Assembly (NCBI GenBank): GCA_963751595.1
Contig: CAVVVC010000009.1
Coordinates: 62,001-126,000, forward strand
Origin: JAHEGP01 sp963751595
GTDB taxonomy: Bacteria > Pseudomonadota > Gammaproteobacteria > Pseudomonadales > JAHEGP01
Reading direction: 5' to 3'
Length of the DNA: 64,000 nt
Shown: positions 62,411 to 64,000 of the stretch, in pieces
How positions within the stretch are numbered: the stretch's first letter is position 1
How the letters are laid out: every line of letters starts with the position of its first letter
Position numbers and translations under genes: made by a program
Notes under the pieces: model-generated
What the model saw: the letters and a program-made list of their open reading frames with translations, nothing else
Database searches by the model: none
What the model was told of the DNA's origin: nothing

Positions 62411-63883
62411 ATGCTCCGCATAGCCCAAGAAGCCCTGACGTTTGACGATGTTTTACTGGTTCCCGGTTACTCGACCGTGGTCTCCAGGGATGTCGATCTC
62501 AAAACCCGCCTGACGCGCAATATCGCCATCAACCTGCCCCTGGTTTCGGCGGCAATGGATACGGTCACCGAGTCGCGCCTGGCCGTTGCCATGGCTCAGG
62601 AAGGCGGCATTGGCATTATCCACAAGAGCATGACGATTGAACAGCAGGCAGCGCAGGTGCGCGCCGTCAAGAAGTACGAAAGCGGGGTGGTAAAAGACCC
62701 GATCACCATCCAGGCCAGGTCCACCGTCCAGGACCTGCTTGAAATCAAGAACCAGCACCAGATCAGCGGTGTGCCCGTACTCGACAACGGCGACCTGGTG
62801 GGGATCGTCACCAATCGGGACGTGCTGTTCGAAGCCGACCTGAGCGTACCGGTGTCCAGTATCATGACCCCCCGGGAGCGACTGGTCACCGTGCGCGAGG
62901 GCGCCCATATGGAGGAGGTCAAGCGCCTGCTGCACAAGCACCGGGTAGAAAAGGTGCTGGTGGTGGACGATGATTTCAAGCTCCGGGGCATGATCACCCT
63001 GAAGGACATCAGCAAGGCCCAGACCTACCCCCATGCCGCGAAAGACGATCAGGACCGCTTGCTGGTGGGTGCCTCGGTGGGTACCGGGCCGGATACGGAT
63101 GAACGGGTTGCGGCCCTGGTCGCCGCTGGCGTCGACGTGCTGGTGGTCGATACCGCCCACGGGCACTCCCTGAACGTGATCAATCGCGTCAAGTGGGTTA
63201 AGGCGCATTACCCGGCAATCGAGCTGATCGCCGGCAATATAGCCACCGGCGAAGCCGCTACCGCATTGGTCGAGGCGGGTGTCGATGCGGTCAAGGTCGG
63301 CATTGGTCCCGGCTCTATCTGTACCACCCGTATCGTGACCGGTATCGGCGTGCCCCAGATTACGGCAATTGCCGATGTCGCCGGGGCGCTGGAAAATACC
63401 GGCATCCCCCTGATTGCCGATGGCGGCATTCGCTTCTCCGGGGACATTGCCAAGGCCATCGCGGCCGGTGCCGATGCGGTGATGATGGGCAGTATGTTTG
63501 CCGGCACCGAGGAGGCTCCCGGGGAGATCGAGCTTTACCAGGGGCGCACTTACAAGGCGTATCGCGGTATGGGCAGCCTCGGCGCGATGTCCCGTACCCA
63601 GGGTTCCAGCGATCGCTATTTTCAGAGTGCCGTCGATGGTGTCGAGAAGCTGGTGCCCGAGGGCATCGAAGGCCGGGTACCCTACAAAGGTCCGCTGTCG
63701 GCGATCGTCGTACAAATGATGGGTGGGCTGCGGGCGGCCATGGGCTATACCGGCTCCCCCGATATCGCCACCATGCGCACGCGCCCCAGCTTTATCCGTG
63801 TGACCGCGGCGGGCATGAGCGAGAGCCATGTTCACGACGTCAGCATTACCAAGGAAGCGCCGAATTATCCCACCGCCCATTGA
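62411..63883 (+). CDS. guaB: Inosine-5'-monophosphate dehydrogenase
   Basis: A 490-residue enzyme oxidising IMP to XMP with NAD+, the committed step to GMP. The TIM barrel is interrupted by a CBS pair (about 93-205). The catalytic loop GPGSICTTR holds Cys304, and SLGAMSR plus YFQSAVDGVEKLVPEGIEGRVPYKG form the flap. GAGGAG precedes ATG 62411 (MLRIAQEALTFDDVLL). An upstream in-frame Met at 62369 overlaps the promoter and is rejected. guaA, if adjacent, is beyond the window. Confidence 0.97.
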   Translation: MLRIAQEALTFDDVLLVPGYSTVVSRDVDLKTRLTRNIAINLPLVSAAMDTVTESRLAVAMAQEGGIGIIHKSMTIEQQAAQVRAVKKYESGVVKDPITIQARSTVQDLLEIKNQHQISGVPVLDNGDLVGIVTNRDVLFEADLSVPVSSIMTPRERLVTVREGAHMEEVKRLLHKHRVEKVLVVDDDFKLRGMITLKDISKAQTYPHAAKDDQDRLLVGASVGTGPDTDERVAALVAAGVDVLVVDTAHGHSLNVINRVKWVKAHYPAIELIAGNIATGEAATALVEAGVDAVKVGIGPGSICTTRIVTGIGVPQITAIADVAGALENTGIPLIADGGIRFSGDIAKAIAAGADAVMMGSMFAGTEEAPGEIELYQGRTYKAYRGMGSLGAMSRTQGSSDRYFQSAVDGVEKLVPEGIEGRVPYKGPLSAIVVQMMGGLRAAMGYTGSPDIATMRTRPSFIRVTAAGMSESHVHDVSITKEAPNYPTAH

Positions 63884-64000
63884 CGGGTGGGAATTGACAA
63901 CAAAGTAAATGCGTTAGGGCAGGTCGTCCTGCGCTCCTGTCCCAGCGGATATCGAGCCATAGCCGATACCCCCCAGCAGCGAACAAGCCAGCTATGACCC

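Noticed and set aside
63884..64000. Partial gene at the right edge
   Set aside because: Short open frames exist on both strands, but nothing recognisable can be read in 117 bp.

Overview
The window is about 60% GC and reads as chromosomal DNA of a gammaproteobacterium. The ffh-rpsP-rimM-trmD-rplS, queA-tgt, xerD-dsbC-hom-thrC-recJ-prfB-lysS and xseA/guaB blocks are arranged as in Pseudomonas and marine Cellvibrionales-type genomes. Small conserved proteins (Nif3-like, DUF1289, DUF2069, DUF6279, DUF2254) point the same way. A marine Cellvibrionales-like bacterium is the best guess, with no marker strong enough to name a genus. No prophage, CRISPR array or large genomic island is visible.

Layout. 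1-11.5 kb is a mixed housekeeping stretch: acyl-CoA synthetase end, YihY/TlpA-like/acylphosphatase operon, arsC-wrbA-DUF2069-sppA operon, glpE, lipoproteins. It also holds two gene fossils, a DUF3754 stub at 9.8-10.1 kb and a D-cysteine desulfhydrase/ACC deaminase remnant at 11.1-11.3 kb. 11.5-12.6 kb holds tRNA-Leu(CAA) on the minus strand, followed by a tandem array of about 196-bp units. Four units repeat the last 17 nt of the tRNA, and every unit carries an intrinsic terminator. 12.7-33 kb is core metabolism and translation, including prfB with its programmed +1 frameshift. 34.1-44.9 kb is a complete assimilatory nitrate operon behind a sigma-54 promoter: ABC importer, NADH flavoprotein, NirB, NirD and NasA, in the order of Klebsiella nasFEDCBA with nirD added.

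45-47 kb is a damaged ArsP-like permease/thioredoxin module with an ArsR-type palindrome and a 169-bp MITE-like insertion. 47.4-49.4 kb is a phosphate transport pair (DUF47/PhoU-like plus Pit). It is followed by an unusual P-loop kinase/metallophosphatase pair and two unknown small genes. 52.9-57.3 kb looks like a cyclic-nucleotide signalling locus: an HBM-type membrane sensor with no output domain, a response regulator fused to a class III nucleotide cyclase, and a Crp-type regulator. A 273-bp inverted-repeat element lies between the last two. The cyclase has Glu and Gly at the purine-selecting positions, so cGMP is as plausible a product as cAMP. 57.4-60.3 kb encodes a PVA-dehydrogenase-like quinohemoprotein and a membrane protein with a c-type heme motif. 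SirB2, xseA and guaB close the window.

The observations most worth following are the tRNA-derived repeat array with base-pair covariation, the cyclase/Crp/sensor locus, and the kinase/phosphatase pair.
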